This document shows positions 43,535 through 56,159 of a stretch of 64,000 nt of DNA, in pieces. Positions within the stretch are counted from its first letter, which is position 1. Every line of letters starts with the position of its first letter. Source of the stretch: Panorpa germanica (Eukaryota > Arthropoda > Insecta > Mecoptera > Panorpidae); assembly GCA_963678705.1 (NCBI GenBank), contig OY783221.1, positions 10,974,001-11,038,000 of the forward strand, read 5' to 3'. A program made the position numbers and the translations under genes. The notes under the pieces are model-generated. The model made no database searches and had not been told where the DNA came from. It worked only from the letters and a program-made list of their open reading frames with translations.

Positions 43535-44384
43535 CTTGAGACAATCAAACATTAGAGCGCCCTTAGTTTGGTTGTATGATGGATAGAAAACGCTAAAGCA
43601 CAACCGCGGGATTTAATGGAAGACTCCATTTTTTATTACTAGAGGAAGGCAAAGAGGGCTAATGTTTTGATAAGAAGAACCGCTATATCCAAGTCATCCG
43701 CAATTATGACATTGATAATTTTTCCTTACTTACTATAGCCTAAGCCCTCCTTCATTTCCGAAAATATTAAGCAAGCTATGTACTATGTGTTATATATATT
43801 TATGATAAATTATAATTTTCATTTTTATCTGTTATTTTTAATTTCATATAAATACATCCGGTAATCCTATCTTTTTTAAACATAGAATGCTACATAATTT
43901 AAAAACAACAGGAGAAATGGAAATAAAACAAAGAAGCGCAGTATACGTATAACGACTACGACGCGGCGTAAACAATTCGCTACGGTGAGCTTTAAAAGCT
44001 CCAATGGGAAAGCTCAGTTCTTTGTAATTTAATATTAAATTTGTTAAGGTAGATTCGTTGCTGAAAAATTCGTAACCAACAGGTTTCATTGGATTTTGAA
44101 CGATACTTTATTGTATTAACTCCTATAGTGGCCTTAAAACAGAGATTCTCAAATATTGGAGCCAAAATAATTTCTTATGTAATTTTACTGTATTATATAT
44201 TCAAGTGTGTCGTGTTGTTCTATATACAGTAGACGACTTCTTTTACCAAGTGACAGTTTCTTCCACTTTCACTTTTTAATTCTAGAGCGAACTTGTGCCA
44301 GTTCATTAGTAAGATATCTCCGACAACAATAGTCGATTCAACCATTTCTCCTGCATTGTAATATTTTTTGATTGAAGATCAAAT
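43535..44384. other. Non-coding stretch
   Basis: The minus frame at 43844-44089 has no known motif. Nothing else recognised. Confidence 0.4.
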
Positions 44385-44815
44385 CGATATAAAGAAAGCA
44401 TATTTTCGTAAATGGTTTTTGACGACACAGTTAATATATAATTATTTCTATAATAACTATATGATAAAATAACATTTAAAGAATGCTTTGTGAAATTTTC
44501 ATAAATAAATGTCAAGAAATGAGACATTGACAGCGAATCTCCACTGACGTCACAATTTTTTTTTTATTAACTTTTGAATTTTTTTACAGCATTTAGAAAT
44601 CGAAATACTTATTTTTTATTTAAAAAATCAGAAACCTAGTTATTTTCAAATACGTTAAAATTAAAAAAAAAAAAAAACTCGACAGCGCTACCTCGGCATT
44701 TATGTAAAGACAGAGTGTGCAAAATTTCAAAAGAATCGGTCGTAGTAGATTTTGAGCTAGAGAGGGCACTGACTTTGAAAAAGTTATGTATGAAAAAACG
44801 CATTTAAAACCTCTC
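44385..44815 (-). repeat. Interspersed repeat C, copy 2
   Basis: Reverse complement of copies at 5.1 and 59.5 kb: shared TTTTTGACGACACAGTTAAT, TGACAGCGAATCTCC, CTCGACAGCGCTACCT and GAGTGTGCAAAATTTC. About 80 bases beyond its right border lies TTTTTGATGCACCCTGTAG, an ACAGGGTG-type element end that may belong to it. Minus frames at 44306-44527 and 44620-44892 are repeat-derived. Confidence 0.75.
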
Positions 44816-44899
44816 CCTAACTTAATTTGTGGGTAACCGCTAATGAAGAGGTTAATGTTAGTCAAATGACCTACAATAACTTTTTGATGCACCCTGTAG

Positions 44900-45459
44900 T
44901 TGACTTCATACTAATCAATTTATTGTTATATGTACTTGCACTTTACCTTTATAAAACACAACGTAAATTTAAGCACGTAAGACTAGTCATAAGTTACATT
45001 ATACATAATATCCCAAGGGTTTTCTTTCATCTTCTCCATTTTCCAGTACTTTACCATAGATATTTTAGAAATTCTTTTCTGTTTTTAAATTTATGGGTTT
45101 GAGTGAAATGTGAACTCACTGATTTTTCCTTTTATCCAGTTTTTCCGGGCTGGCACCCACATATGATTTACTCATATTCCATGAAATCAATTTTTAAGCT
45201 ATCTAACACTTCTGTTTACACGAAACCCGACGTTATAGTCTTATTTTTATATATGTTATCTTCTTATGTGAGAAGAATCTTTTATACTCGTGTGTTATAT
45301 AAAATTCCACGTTCTCATGCATGTAGTAGGGTTGCCCACCGTTTTTCAACGACTTTTATTTTATTCAAACTCTTTCACTAGCATCACATTGTAAGTATTT
45401 TAATTCAAAACTGGAAATCTCAAAATATATATGTCTGGAAAATATATTTTAATATTAAG
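44900..45459. other. Non-coding stretch
   Basis: Plus frames at 44827-45102 and 45103-45381 are AT-driven and lack family features. Confidence 0.4.
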
Positions 45460-45531
45460 CATACACGCTCAGGTTTATCTGACATGTTTACTCGAGCAGA
45501 GTACCTGTAAAGATAAACCTGAACGTGTATG
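45460..45531. repeat. 21-bp-arm stem-loop
   Basis: CATACACGCTCAGGTTTATC at 45460 is inverse to GATAAACCTGAACGTGTATG ending at 45531, with one mismatch and a 30-base loop. A third related piece, TTCAGGTAAACTG, lies at about 45589-45601. Confidence 0.75.
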
Positions 45532-45681
45532 TGATAAAACTGTACAGTTAATAGATACAGTTTAATGGCATACGTGCCTTTTTACCTGTTCAGGTAAACT
45601 GTTACATGTATTGGCTAGAAACCTATATTTTCCTCTGTGGTAAAATATTTGTTTAAAGAGGACTATTAGAAGCTTGAATAC

Positions 45682-46294
45682 TAATGTGCTTGTGTCCTCA
45701 TTTTTCATTTTTGGTCGATTTTTCAATTGTTGATTGAAATTGATGTTAATAAATGTGTATTGGCATGTCTATTTTATTAAATATCTAAATGTTGACGGAG
45801 ATATAGCAATTTAAAATTTGAATTGTAGTTTTAGCGCTAGAAATGGTCGGCCATATTTGTATGACGTGAAATGCAGTGCTGTGGTAATGTTTTGTAGCTG
45901 TTGGTAGTCAAATAATCAAGTCAAGTCAAAGAATAATAGGTTTTTATTTTATTTAACCCTGTTACGGCAGACATAATATTGAAATTTTATTGTTCCTTGA
46001 AATAGCTATAAATAATATTTGTTATTTTGATATATATATACATATAGCAGAGATTTATGAGCTGTAAGGTTGGTAACCTTACACAAGGATTGTGATGTCA
46101 CATGCATTTGGAATGTGTACAACGTTGAATCCCTTTAATAATTAAAGAGACAAAATGACTTTTTTAATTGTTAATATCTCTTAACACATAAGGAGTTATG
46201 AAAAAATAATTGAACATTTGAGGTTCTAGTAACCCACTTTATTAATATATAGTACACTTTTATAGAAATTAAGACATAGGACACAAGCCCATTA
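45682..46294 (+). mobile_element. TIR element D, copy 1 (about 613 bp)
   Basis: The left end TAATGTGCTTGTGTCCT is inverse, with one mismatch, to the right end GGACACAAGCCCATTA. The body matches the reverse complement of 62690-63329: GACGGAGATATAGCAATTTA, GGTCGGCCATATTTGTATGA, CAGTGCTGTGGTAATG, TTGGAATGTG. No coding frame. Superfamily not assigned. Confidence 0.75.
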
Positions 46295-47861
46295 AGTGAC
46301 TCTAATAATTAAATAAAAATTAAATAAAATTCAATAACTCCACGTTCTATGTCTACAATGAGTAGTACAATTATAAAGATAGCATTATCTAATTATCCTG
46401 AGAATTTGAAACGATTTGCCGTTACATGTAAAGTAATGAGAGTGAATGAGAGGCAAATACAATTGACGTGTTGTTACACCAGTTTTTTTGTTTTTAATTA
46501 AAAAACAAATCTAGATACTAATTCTAGAAAATTCAGTGCTTGTGACCATTTATTGAAAGCTTATCATGTGTATGTGTGTGTACATTATATTTTGCTTAAA
46601 TACGTTACTTTTCCACACAATTAATTCTTACATAATTTTTTTTTCTTGCTTTTGTTAAAAAGTTTTAATACATATGTATATAACACGTATTGTATGTTAT
46701 GACAGTTTAGATACTATTGTATTTTTAGTACTGTAAAAGCTCTATATTAAGCTCTTTTTTATACCAGTCCTTCTAAATTTATCACTCTGTAAACAAAACT
46801 GGAGCTTATTCAATTTTTAAAGGTAAGATTTATCGTTTGAAATGACAAAGAGAATGAGAGCGGGAGAGAATTCGTATGCAGCAAGTTCGTCGATTTTAAT
46901 GGTATTTGTCTTGCCTCTTTTTTATTCCATGGTCGATACCACCGAAACGAATTCTCCCACAAATTTCTGCCTAGATCCAAATAACAAATTTGTTGTTGGT
47001 AATATATTCCAAAAAGCTTTTTTTTAAGTGTGCACCATCTTTCGATAATCAATCTATTTTCTTCTACTTTCCTGATTAAAATTTCACGGTGATTGCCCGT
47101 CACATATGTCTAGACCCAATTGGGCATAGCCAGTAAGTCTATCTCAATCGAAGACCCAATTGGGATAACCCAATGTATAAAAACGTGTAATAATTATAGT
47201 AAGTTAAGACTCTTGTAATTTTGTATTTTAAATTTGCAACTTTAAAAAACTGTTTAATATTTGAGTCACCAAAAGTCGAGCTTTTACTTTTTAGCTTTGA
47301 AGCGATTCGCACATCATGAGCTATATATGTGAAAGCTCCACCCCAACTCTTCGTGGTCCCCCACGCTGTCTGGTTTCGCTGAGTTTATCTAAAGAGTAGG
47401 ATGGCGTGGGAGGGGAGTTGATATTCGCGGAGAGGAAGGACTACACAATAGCTTACTTTTAGGATTGTTCCATAGCCGAGTAAAACGGCTCCGTCCATTG
47501 GGAGAAAAGAAGACAATGATAAAAAAAATATAGAAAAAACGAAAAGTTTTTACTATTATTTTTATTTCTTTTAAATTAATTTTCATACACTTGCGTTTAT
47601 TTTAGAAATAAAAAGTTACATTATCATACCTTGACAAGAAAGTTTTGTATAAGGTAAAGAAAATATTTTAAGGGGATACAACAGCCTTAGAGGATTTTTG
47701 GGAAATTATATAAAATTATTATTCTGTATTACAATTCGCCATGAGAATTTGTTATTTTAACATTTATTCCAATGGATTCTACCCAATTGATTACCTACAG
47801 AAACTTTCATAATCAGTAATTTGCATAACAACTAAAAACTATTGTAAAAAATTAATTGTTA
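46295..47861. other. Non-coding stretch
   Basis: GACCCAATTGGG occurs twice at about 47114 and 47153. Frames at 46810-47103 and 47389-47586 on the minus strand have no recognised motif. A GC-richer patch lies at 47330-47490. Confidence 0.4.
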
Positions 47862-48369
47862 AGCCTTATTCCCACTCACTGTTTTGATATTTAATTTACT
47901 GTTTTTATTTAATATTTTAATTTAGGTTTCAGCTTCTCGCTTAAGTATTCCTTCACATTTGTGTTTAAATTTAAGTTTAGTTAATTTAGTTGTTGCCTAA
48001 GCATTGTTAGTAATATACATTTTGACAGTTCGACAAAATTGTATGTGAAATAATTAAAATTACTGTTTTTATTAACAATTAGTAATAGAAATTGCTTTCG
48101 TTTTTATATTTTCAAAAACTCACATTAAATTTCTTTTAAAAGTAAATCATACTGCATTTTGACAGAAGGTTATAATATAATATAGTTTTTCTTAATTTAA
48201 TATTTTTAATTTAAAACATTGGACCTTGTAAGGTTCTAAAAAAACAAAAAAAACTTAGAAAATAAATTAAATTAAAAATGGTACTGTGAATGACTAAGCA
48301 TATTGCCGTATGCTAAACAATTTAAATTAAATACAAAATTAAATTAAAGCAGTGAATGGGAATGATACT
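47862..48369 (+). mobile_element. TIR element E, copy 2 (508 bp)
   Basis: The left end AGCCTTATTCCCACTCACTG is inverse, with mismatches, to the right end CAGTGAATGGGAATGATACT. It is flanked by TTA at 47859-47861 and TTA at 48370-48372, a 3-bp duplication. Size and duplication suit a PIF/Harbinger-type MITE. No transposase frame. Confidence 0.75.
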
Positions 48370-48372
48370 TTA

Positions 48373-49625
48373 TATTATTCCGGAATTTAAATTTCTTTAT
48401 ATATCAGCTATATCGTTTATATCAGCTTATTGACAACTTTATCATATAATTGACAAATTGGCTGGTACTATAAATACCAGCTACCACTTAAAAGTAGCAA
48501 TAAATAGCACTAAAACTAAATAGAAATAATCAACAAAAAATAAATATTTTTAAAACAATTAAAATTTTAATATAATTAAAACTTTTTTTTAACAAACATT
48601 ATTTGTGCACAAATATTCAACATTTTATAACCTGTACAATTAGGAGGGCTCCCTAATTAACTTATTTATATTTCCCGGGAATCCGTCTAAACATTTCCGA
48701 AAAACTTATATTTTTTCTTAAATATACTTTCGTTTTAATTTAAAAAGTCACTTTTTAACACTTGCATGGCTTCGCCAGACCTGCTGTTCCACTATGCAGA
48801 ATAAATCTGCAGTAATAGAAAAGTCTGTAATATTTTTATAATATTTATATATTTTATAAAAAAGAGAATAACGCTTGCTGTAATTTCTTGTACGGTACAA
48901 TATTTGTCATATTTTTAATGATTCTAAGTTTTTCAAAACAATCGTAAGGAAATTACAATTATTATATCAAAAAACATCCATTTCAACATAGGTTGGTGTA
49001 GGATTCGTATGTAAAACTGCAAAGGTCAACCAACAGTCAATATCTATAAATTAAGTACTGCAAGGGTATTGAAACTTTCACTGCGTCCAACGTCATTACT
49101 AAATACACATGATTTCTTTATACGTGATTTTCTTGAGAACATCCTTAAGAGCTTTTTGAAATACGCGATTCCCACTTCTCACTATTCTGTAAATGTATGG
49201 AAATTCTTACGTAATAGATTCAGTGATTAGAAATCGATAACAGCGGTCTCTAATGTTCACGTTGTGTAGCATGTGAACCTGGAGAGATAAAGGAGAGAGG
49301 GGAAGGGGGCACGCGTAAGCTACGTCTCTTTATCTCAAATCTTAGGCACGTGGCATCCGGTATGATATTATAACATTTTGGTTTTGTCATTTATCTGCTA
49401 TTTTTGATTATTCCTAAATTAGAGAACATGCTGGAACGATTATTCTGAGGATGAAGACCACGTGATCAGAAATATATAAAAACTCTATCTGTCATCGCCA
49501 ATTTAGGTGAAGTTAATTGGTTAGCGAAGTATTTTTAGATGTTTAAAAATATTTACAGATATTTGTGTCGATGTGTTCTATTGTTAAAGCGAAAGGACCA
49601 GTCGAAACAATGTGAGGAGCGACAA
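48373..49625. other. AT-rich non-coding stretch
   Basis: No gene recognised. A purine-rich patch lies near 49280-49310. Confidence 0.45.
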
Positions 49626-49629
49626 GTCT

Positions 49630-50125
49630 GTTAAGGCAAGATTATCTTGCGGCTACACCAACAGGACCAAGATAATTTTGTTTGACGACAACTCTTAAGA
49701 CATTCGACAGAAAATATTGTTCACATTTACTTCTAATATCTTCATAAATTTCGCCATCCAAATGGTCGCCATCTCTTTGCTGGCATTCCTCAAATCTGGC
49801 TCTTAGATTTTCGCAAACTTTCCGACACAAAGCTCAGGGTAAGTTGACCATTTCTTAATAGATGTTCTCCTTTAATTGGAATATCGTCACTGGCTTATTA
49901 TTGTGTAGACTTGACTTTTAAGATAACCCCATGAAAAAATCAGTTGGAGTTAGATCTGGGCTATGGAATATCTCCTCTGCACGAGATTATTGAATGTATG
50001 GCAGGTTATTCCATCTTGCTGTATTGTAGTCCTTTTGTTGTAACCAAAGACCTGCTGGCACTGTAATTGAAAAAATTCTCGTTGCATTTTCACAAGAATG
50101 CTAAAGTTTATAACCCACCCTGTAT
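49630..50125 (-). pseudogene. Tc1/mariner-superfamily transposase, C-terminal relic
   Basis: On the minus strand SPDLTPTDFF then MG appears at about 49970-49930, the region of the last catalytic acid in DDE transposases of this superfamily. It continues NNKPVTIFQLKENIY, MVNLP, then CRKVCENLRARFEECQQRDG and DHLDGE, the usual C-terminal R-FxxC-xxxGxHL. The last part is the open frame at 49642-49830; upstream parts need frameshifts and contain stops. ACAGGGTGGGTTATAAAC near 50110-50125 looks like the element's 5' TIR, so the N-terminal half was deleted. No 3' TIR found. Confidence 0.65.
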
Positions 50126-51294
50126 ATCTAACTATTATTTTCCATAAATATTGTATCTATTCCATGTTTTATTAACACATAAAAAATTGAACCGTTATTT
50201 GAAAAACCTTCTCGTCGTATATGTATCCGTATTTCCGTATGGATCAATTTCCCTATTTTTCATTTTTAATATCACGCTGACTTTGTCGGGATTTTACATT
50301 CGATGACGAAAGGAAAATTCATGTTTATTGATATGTAACTTTTCATTTTCCAACATAGGAAATCCTATTGAAAGACATGTAATATCTAACACAATATTAA
50401 GGGTGATATCGTATGCAAGGGAGAGGGGAGAGGCGGAGGGCCAGGGTAAGGTACCATTTATTGTTAGACATTTTATAATGTTCATACTTGCGTGATAATC
50501 GATAAAGTTTTACGATAATTTACAAACGGATACAACGAAAAGCTTCTACAGAGAGCTTTAGAGCTCTGAAACAATATTTCGCTATAAGTTACTTTGAGAG
50601 TCATAAATTTATGTTAAGGTTCTTACATATTTAGTCACTATTGTTCAAAGCAGACCTTTAAAGAGACTCTTAAACATCTAACTTGCATTTGGTTCATTTT
50701 TTCTTGATAACTCAAAAGCTCCAATCCAATTCAAGTTATGAACAAGAATTATTTAGCTGAAACCTTCACACGCAATATATTGTAAATCCATCATTCTAAA
50801 AATATCCCATTTCAACGAATTGTAACCATTTTAATAAACCAAGAATTTTCATTTTATAAAAATCAAATAAAAAAACTTTTTTTTAAAGATATTTTTATTT
50901 TCTTGTTAAACTAATTATCAGGCTTATAACATTTCCCAGCTGTTAAGCTTTTGATTTACTGAAAGCTCTGCTTCAAATCATAAACTTTGAAGTTTTCAAA
51001 GTGTTTCGGATAATTAGAAACTTTATAAATGACTTTTCTCGTTTTTATAAACTCAAAAACTCATCTTAACACCGGGATTCCTTTTAATATGGACTTAGAT
51101 TGTAACGGACCAGATGTTCAATAAAAGCTTAAGAAAGCTACACAATTAAAGGCATTAGAACATAGATAGAATGATGATAATGACGTAGCAGCCTGTTGTA
51201 GTGACGTCACTTTCCGTTTCATTTATATTTTTAGTTATTTTATAATTAGGGATTATAGATTATTAAAAACTCAGTAATAAAAAAGTTATATTCC
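50126..51294. other. Non-coding stretch
   Basis: A G/A-rich patch with GGGAGAGGGGAGAGG lies at about 50418-50440. A weak module copy lies at 50703-50741 (-). No gene recognised. Confidence 0.4.
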
Positions 51295-51381
51295 ATGACA
51301 ATTGGACTTTGTCATCGGGGACAACACCATTTTGGTGTTCCAAATAAGAAGCCGAAAAGTTCCGGGCAATCCGCTGTACGC
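51295..51381 (+). other. Exon-like 29-codon segment
   Basis: ATG at 51295 opens a frame reading MTIGLCHRGQHHFGVPNKKP then KSSGQSAVR, ending exactly at a donor-like CGC|GTAAGTTTTT. Beyond the donor the frame soon stops. Composition is richer in GC than the flanks. The same stretch also contains short inverse repeats (ACACCATTTTGGTGT), so it could be non-coding hairpin DNA. Protein not recognised. Confidence 0.25.
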
Positions 51382-52285
51382 GTAAGTTTTTACAGTGCTA
51401 AAAAAATTTAACTGATTTTATGATTATCACATTAGCAAATTTTATCATGCGAGGAAGTTTTATATTTTAACGTTTATTAACGTAAAATTTCACATAGTCG
51501 CAAGTCGCATAGTTCCGGAGGTATTATGCATATTCGTACATAACGTGAACTGTGCTAAGAAGCAGTACTTTCTGTTTCACAGTGAAATGAAGAGGGGAGA
51601 AAGCGATGGTATATCAATAAGCATCAGCTACTGGTAAATAAGGAAAAGTTTATATCATGATAACGTGTACTAATGCGAATCAACTCGAATCAACCAGTGG
51701 GTATTATACACTAACAAAAAAATAAGAACATTTTCTTAAAAAAAAGTTACGTTCATAAAATTTTAAATTAATTTCATTAATATATTTTATCGAAGATGAA
51801 GGTCGCTACATACGCCTTCCTCCAGTATCCCTTTTCTTCCACGAACAGTGCGTAGTTGTGGACGCTTACCTTTAGTGTTTTGATATAGTTATTCTGCAAG
51901 TTTTTTTATAAGGCTGTTGTTTTTTAATGTAATTAGACTGGGTACTGTATTTATGAATAATTTACATAACTTATAGCTTCGATTATTTCATGAGCAAGTT
52001 TTATAGTATTTATGCAGGCTAGACCAATTATAAACCGCACTTACTTTATAAAATAAGGGTGGGATAACATTACGTAGGTTTTTTCTATACAAGGGTTGAT
52101 TGATAGCTTCCCCTACCATCTGAAAGATATTTTAGAAAAGATTAAATAATGAAATACAAGATAGCAATATTAAGGTATCCTCATTAAAATTACAAAATTA
52201 TCTAGTAACATCGTCGATATTTACTGGTATAGATTCTTCCAAATATTTTGTCCAGTTTTTAATACCATTACTTGAATAAGGGCAT
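51382..52285. other. Non-coding stretch
   Basis: No feature recognised. Confidence 0.4.
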
Positions 52286-52288
52286 GTT

Positions 52289-52537
52289 TCGCGATTTCAG
52301 TCAGCGGCAGTAAAGACCATTATGTATATCCCGTGGTACATAAGCAACAAATACATAAACCATTACTTCGGCATTAAAACTGTGAAAGAAGAAATTAACA
52401 AATTCAGTCAAAGATACTACCAGCAGCGACTAAACAAGCACCCAAACTATCTAAATGTGAATTTACTGGATAAACATACGTCTGACTTAAAAAGACTAAA
52501 AGGACATAGTGTGTTAAAGCTACCACAACGTTTTTAA
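52289..52537 (+). pseudogene. LINE ORF2 extreme C-terminus
   Basis: Open from RFQSAAVKTIMYIPWYISN through FGIKTVKEEINKF, RLNKHPNYL and a stop at 52537. This is the conserved tail of Jockey-type ORF2 proteins, which typically reads RxQxxxLRxIxxAPWYxxN, LGIxTVxEEI and RLxxHPNxL. The Met at 52322 is internal, not a start. Upstream RT and RNase H domains are gone. The family differs from the knuckle-bearing fragments in this window. Confidence 0.75.
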
Positions 52538-52867
52538 TTGTCATTCAGAGATATAGCCGTCATTGGACGACTATTTTTCCTCTAGGACAAATTCATTTTT
52601 AGCATAGGTACTTATTGTTCATACTTATTGTAACAAATTGTATCGTGGCATATTATTACAAAATTAAAAAAAAAAATGTATCGCAAATCAGTTACCGACG
52701 TCGTTTGTTGCGATAAGTAGTCTTGGCCTCTTCCAACAGCTTTTAATGCAATTTGGGTAACAGTAATGGGGCGTTCTTTACTAACTTATCATTTTTGGCT
52801 TTGACTTTCCACTTATCATGACCATTTGGGCCAAAGCAAACTTTTGATTTGAATGTAGAGATTAAAT
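52538..52867. other. Non-coding gap between two LINE relics
   Basis: No feature recognised. Confidence 0.4.
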
Positions 52868-53106
52868 TAGTTTCATTGATAAAGTCAATAAGATTTTTTT
52901 AGATTTTCTCTGCTTTCAAATATCTGGTTATATTCTAAGGCATATTACAGTATTGTCTGTGCGATAATGTATGGAGCATTGAAGAAGAATATGCTTTACT
53001 GTAAGTGGGCTAAAACATTGTTCACATATTGGTTGAGGTTCTCTTTTGAATAAGTAGGTATGAATAAGACTTGTATGACCTGTCATGAGTCTACATATTA
53101 CTACTT
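52868..53106 (-). pseudogene. LINE ORF2 C-terminal fragment (family 2)
   Basis: The minus strand reads VICRLMTGHTSLIHTYLFKR, then EPQPICEQCFSPLTVKHILL and QC, giving a complete C-x2-C-x8-H-x4-C knuckle. It continues through a stop to the same 3' region as the 15.4-kb copy (ATCTTATTGACTTTATCAAT). Too short and interrupted to appear as a long ORF. Confidence 0.75.
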
Positions 53107-54124
53107 CCAGCTCTTGTTTCCACTCTAGCTAAGCTTGAAACTTTGTATTCTACTTAGTTTAGTAAATATCTCAACGCGGTTAATGGATTAAAAAGACATA
53201 GTACACAAATCGTGATACGAAAAACCAATATTTCAAATTAAATTTTAAATAAACTATATCCTTTCTACACAAATCAAAAACCATTTAAAAATATTCATTG
53301 CATGGTAAATGATTAAATATAATAAAATATAAAATCAAAAAATAAAATTAAAAAATAAAAAGTGATTATTAAATAAAATGTTTCATTAAAAATAAATGTT
53401 ATGTTGGTAGTAGACATTTCTCCACGTCTTATGCTATTCTATACTTTCTTATACAATTTAAAGAACATCAAAAAATACCTACTAGTATCATGTGCTTCGC
53501 ACCGTACCTTGTAATAAAGATGTAAGACAAAGTATTCCACCCCTTTACTACATCCCCCCCCCTCCTGTGATCCCTCCATTCCCACCTAACCCCTCTAGAC
53601 TTATTTTCCGCCATCTAGTGAGTGGATGAAGCGAAGCACGTCATTGTTTTTCATGGAAATATTTTCACATTTTAATATCCATTTTGTTATTTTTAAAAAG
53701 TCTGTGCAAGAGTATGAAATCTTTATTTTATATTACGTACTTAAGTGTTTATAGAATATATAAATCTGTGCCTCAGAGGCAAACTGTCGTAACTGAAACT
53801 GTGTGAATTAAAAACAGAAAAACTGAATGAAACTTAAGTTTGCATTTCTTGTTATGTACCGGTGAGCTGTAATGTTTTACTGATTATGGGAAACGCAACG
53901 GACCACTTTTAAGCGTAGCCTATGTAAGGGACTAAAAATTTATGACTATGTACAATTGATTTTGGCTGGCAATTATGACTAAATATAGCTCATTTTGTTA
54001 GACAATTGTAATTAGTTACAATTGAGTTTGGCAGACAATTATAACAAGATATAATTATTTTGGCAGGTACACTTATAAAAAAGCTTTATAAATTTTAGAA
54101 CACTTCTAAAGCATATTTTAGAAC
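53107..54124. other. Non-coding stretch
   Basis: A C-rich tract (CATCCCCCCCCCTCC) lies near 53559-53573. TTTGGC..ACAATTATAAC-type segments recur at about 53965-54065. No gene recognised. Confidence 0.4.
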
Positions 54125-54295
54125 CAGGGCCCGTATTTCTGAATCTTGCGAACAATGATCGTGATCGAACAGATCTGATTTATAAGAGTGAAACATTTTA
54201 GGAATCACTTTTAAAAGAGTATTCCTGTACTATTTCTGAATGTTATTATAAATTATATTTATAGTTTAGAAATACTCTTGTAAGTGTAATTTTAT
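54125..54295 (+). mobile_element. Palindromic TIR element F, copy 2 (truncated)
   Basis: AGAACCAGGGCCCGTATTTC, then TGAATCTTGCGAACAATGAT and CGATCGAACAGATCTG-type sequence equal the inverse of the right end of copy 1 at 16.0 kb. The second arm begins (AATACTCTTGTAAGTG) but the far terminus is missing. Confidence 0.65.
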
Positions 54296-54299
54296 AATT

Positions 54300-55590
54300 T
54301 GTTTTACCTGAAGATGACCTGGGATGGGGGGTCGAAAGCTGCTAGTATCTTTTTATAATAAAGTTAAGTTTTCTATAATAAAAAGGGTTGTTTTATTTAA
54401 CATATTGCTAGTAATTGAATAGAGATTCTAAATATATAAGATATATATATATATATATTTACTAACAACTCAACTTGATATATTAGATACTTTCGCTGCG
54501 TGTAATTCCCTAATACGGGTACATTTACCCCTTACAATTTTCATTTTCCATTATCGCACTTGTGCGTCAAATGAATCGATCCTTCGGTTCACCGCAGACA
54601 TACCAACTACTCTTACTTAAGTTCTCTTTCCTTTCCTTTCCATTCCTCGCACCTCTTCCCTTTCCCTTAGTCTCTTCACTCGCATAGTCTTGTCTTCGTT
54701 AGCCTTATGTGCCTGATGCACGCCACAAAGCTTTAATGCTGCGTTAATTTAATTAAGATTTAAGACCTCGCTTGAGAACTTATTTCTCTGATAGATACAA
54801 GTCACTTACTCCACTGGGAGTTTATAAATACGTGAATGGATCTGTAGATCAAGACGGTAGTCTCCTAGTCTTCCCAGAAGCCATTGCGAGGAAATGAGTC
54901 GAGTGGCATGGCAACAAGTTGTACTTGCTTATAGTGCGCTACGGGATATTGAAGGATTATCATCTGGAGAAGAATGACAATGTGATTTCAATGCAATGTT
55001 TTATTGCATGTAAAAAAAAGCATAAAAATGAAAAAGTTGTGAAAGAAATAAATGTTTACCAACCGGCGTGGATCATCGTAAAGAAACGACAAGTCTCAAG
55101 AAGACAGATGCATATATCTTTAAGACCAAACGCTAATATATTTTCAAATACCAAAGTGATATATTTCCTTTAATACTCGTATACCAATATAACGTTTTTT
55201 AAATTTTTAAAACAATTGTCTCGTTAACATATATAAAAATGGATCATCAGACTATAAGTGAGTTTAAGTAATTTTTTTGTCAGCTTTAAAGCGTCTTCAA
55301 GGTAATACAAGGTATTATAAGACAACTGTTTTAAAACGTTTTACAAAAGAACACACCGATCCAAACAACAAACCGACAAAACATCCCCTAGACCTGCTAT
55401 GAGTAGGATCGAGAAGGCATTATCCATGCGAATGAGAGTGAGTGAGACTTACACCTTGATTACCTGATACCTGAAAAAATGGCCGCCTGGTCAAGTTAGG
55501 AGGTAGGCATACGATCATTGTACATACTAACACTACTCAATCTTACTCATTTTGTTCATCAGAAAATAAGTGATGTCTGGTGGCACTACC
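54300..55590. other. Non-coding stretch with a hairpin motif
   Basis: A GACC/GGTC hairpin flanked by CTGAAGAT and GAAA lies at 54308-54337 (see findings). A TA tract lies at about 54440-54459. The frame at 54919-55173 has no known motif. Confidence 0.4.
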
Positions 55591-55594
55591 TTCT

Positions 55595-55785
55595 TGGACT
55601 AATAGGTTAAGCGTTGTAGCATGTGTATTCGCTTGCTTAAAATTCGCTGAAATTAGATTCCAATATGAGAACTACATAACGTTCGTAGGGTTCATTACAT
55701 TTACAGGGTTCGGATAGGTAAAGCATAATAGCGCGTACGCGTCCGGTCAAAATTCGCTTAAATACGCTTGCAGTGAGACCAGGCC
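55595..55785 (-). mobile_element. TIR element family A, copy 3 (one end only)
   Basis: The reverse complement begins GGCCTGGTCTCACTGCAAGC, then GTATTTAAGCGAATTTTGAC and CTTTACCTATCCGAACCCTG, followed by the second internal unit. It is flanked by TTA at the preserved end. The other terminus is absent. Confidence 0.7.
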
Positions 55786-56159
55786 TTAGAGTACAACCTA
55801 TTACATCACAATATTTTGATCAAAAAATCAAATGTTGGTTTACCACTTTAAAAATATTGTCATATTAAATTCTTTATATATCATTACTTTTTCAATGAAT
55901 TCTCTTGTGCTTTAAACTGCAAAATGATTAATTAGAATTTTTATCTCGAATGAAAATGTACCGGGTTTCTAAAGATGCTACTAAAAATATACAGCTACAT
56001 ATGTCTGCAAAGCAGAAGATGCTGCATTAATTAAAGTCTGAATCAATTCATATTAAAAACCTCCAGCGCAAGAGTAATTAAGTAGAAACTTGATAAAAAT
56101 TCTTCATTAAATTTTAGTATGTAATTTAGCTTGTGCATTTCAGTATTAATTTTTGAAAT
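55786..56159. other. Non-coding stretch
   Basis: No feature recognised. Confidence 0.4.

Noticed and set aside
46810-47103. 97-codon minus frame as a gene
   Set aside because: No motif or splice context; a chance frame.
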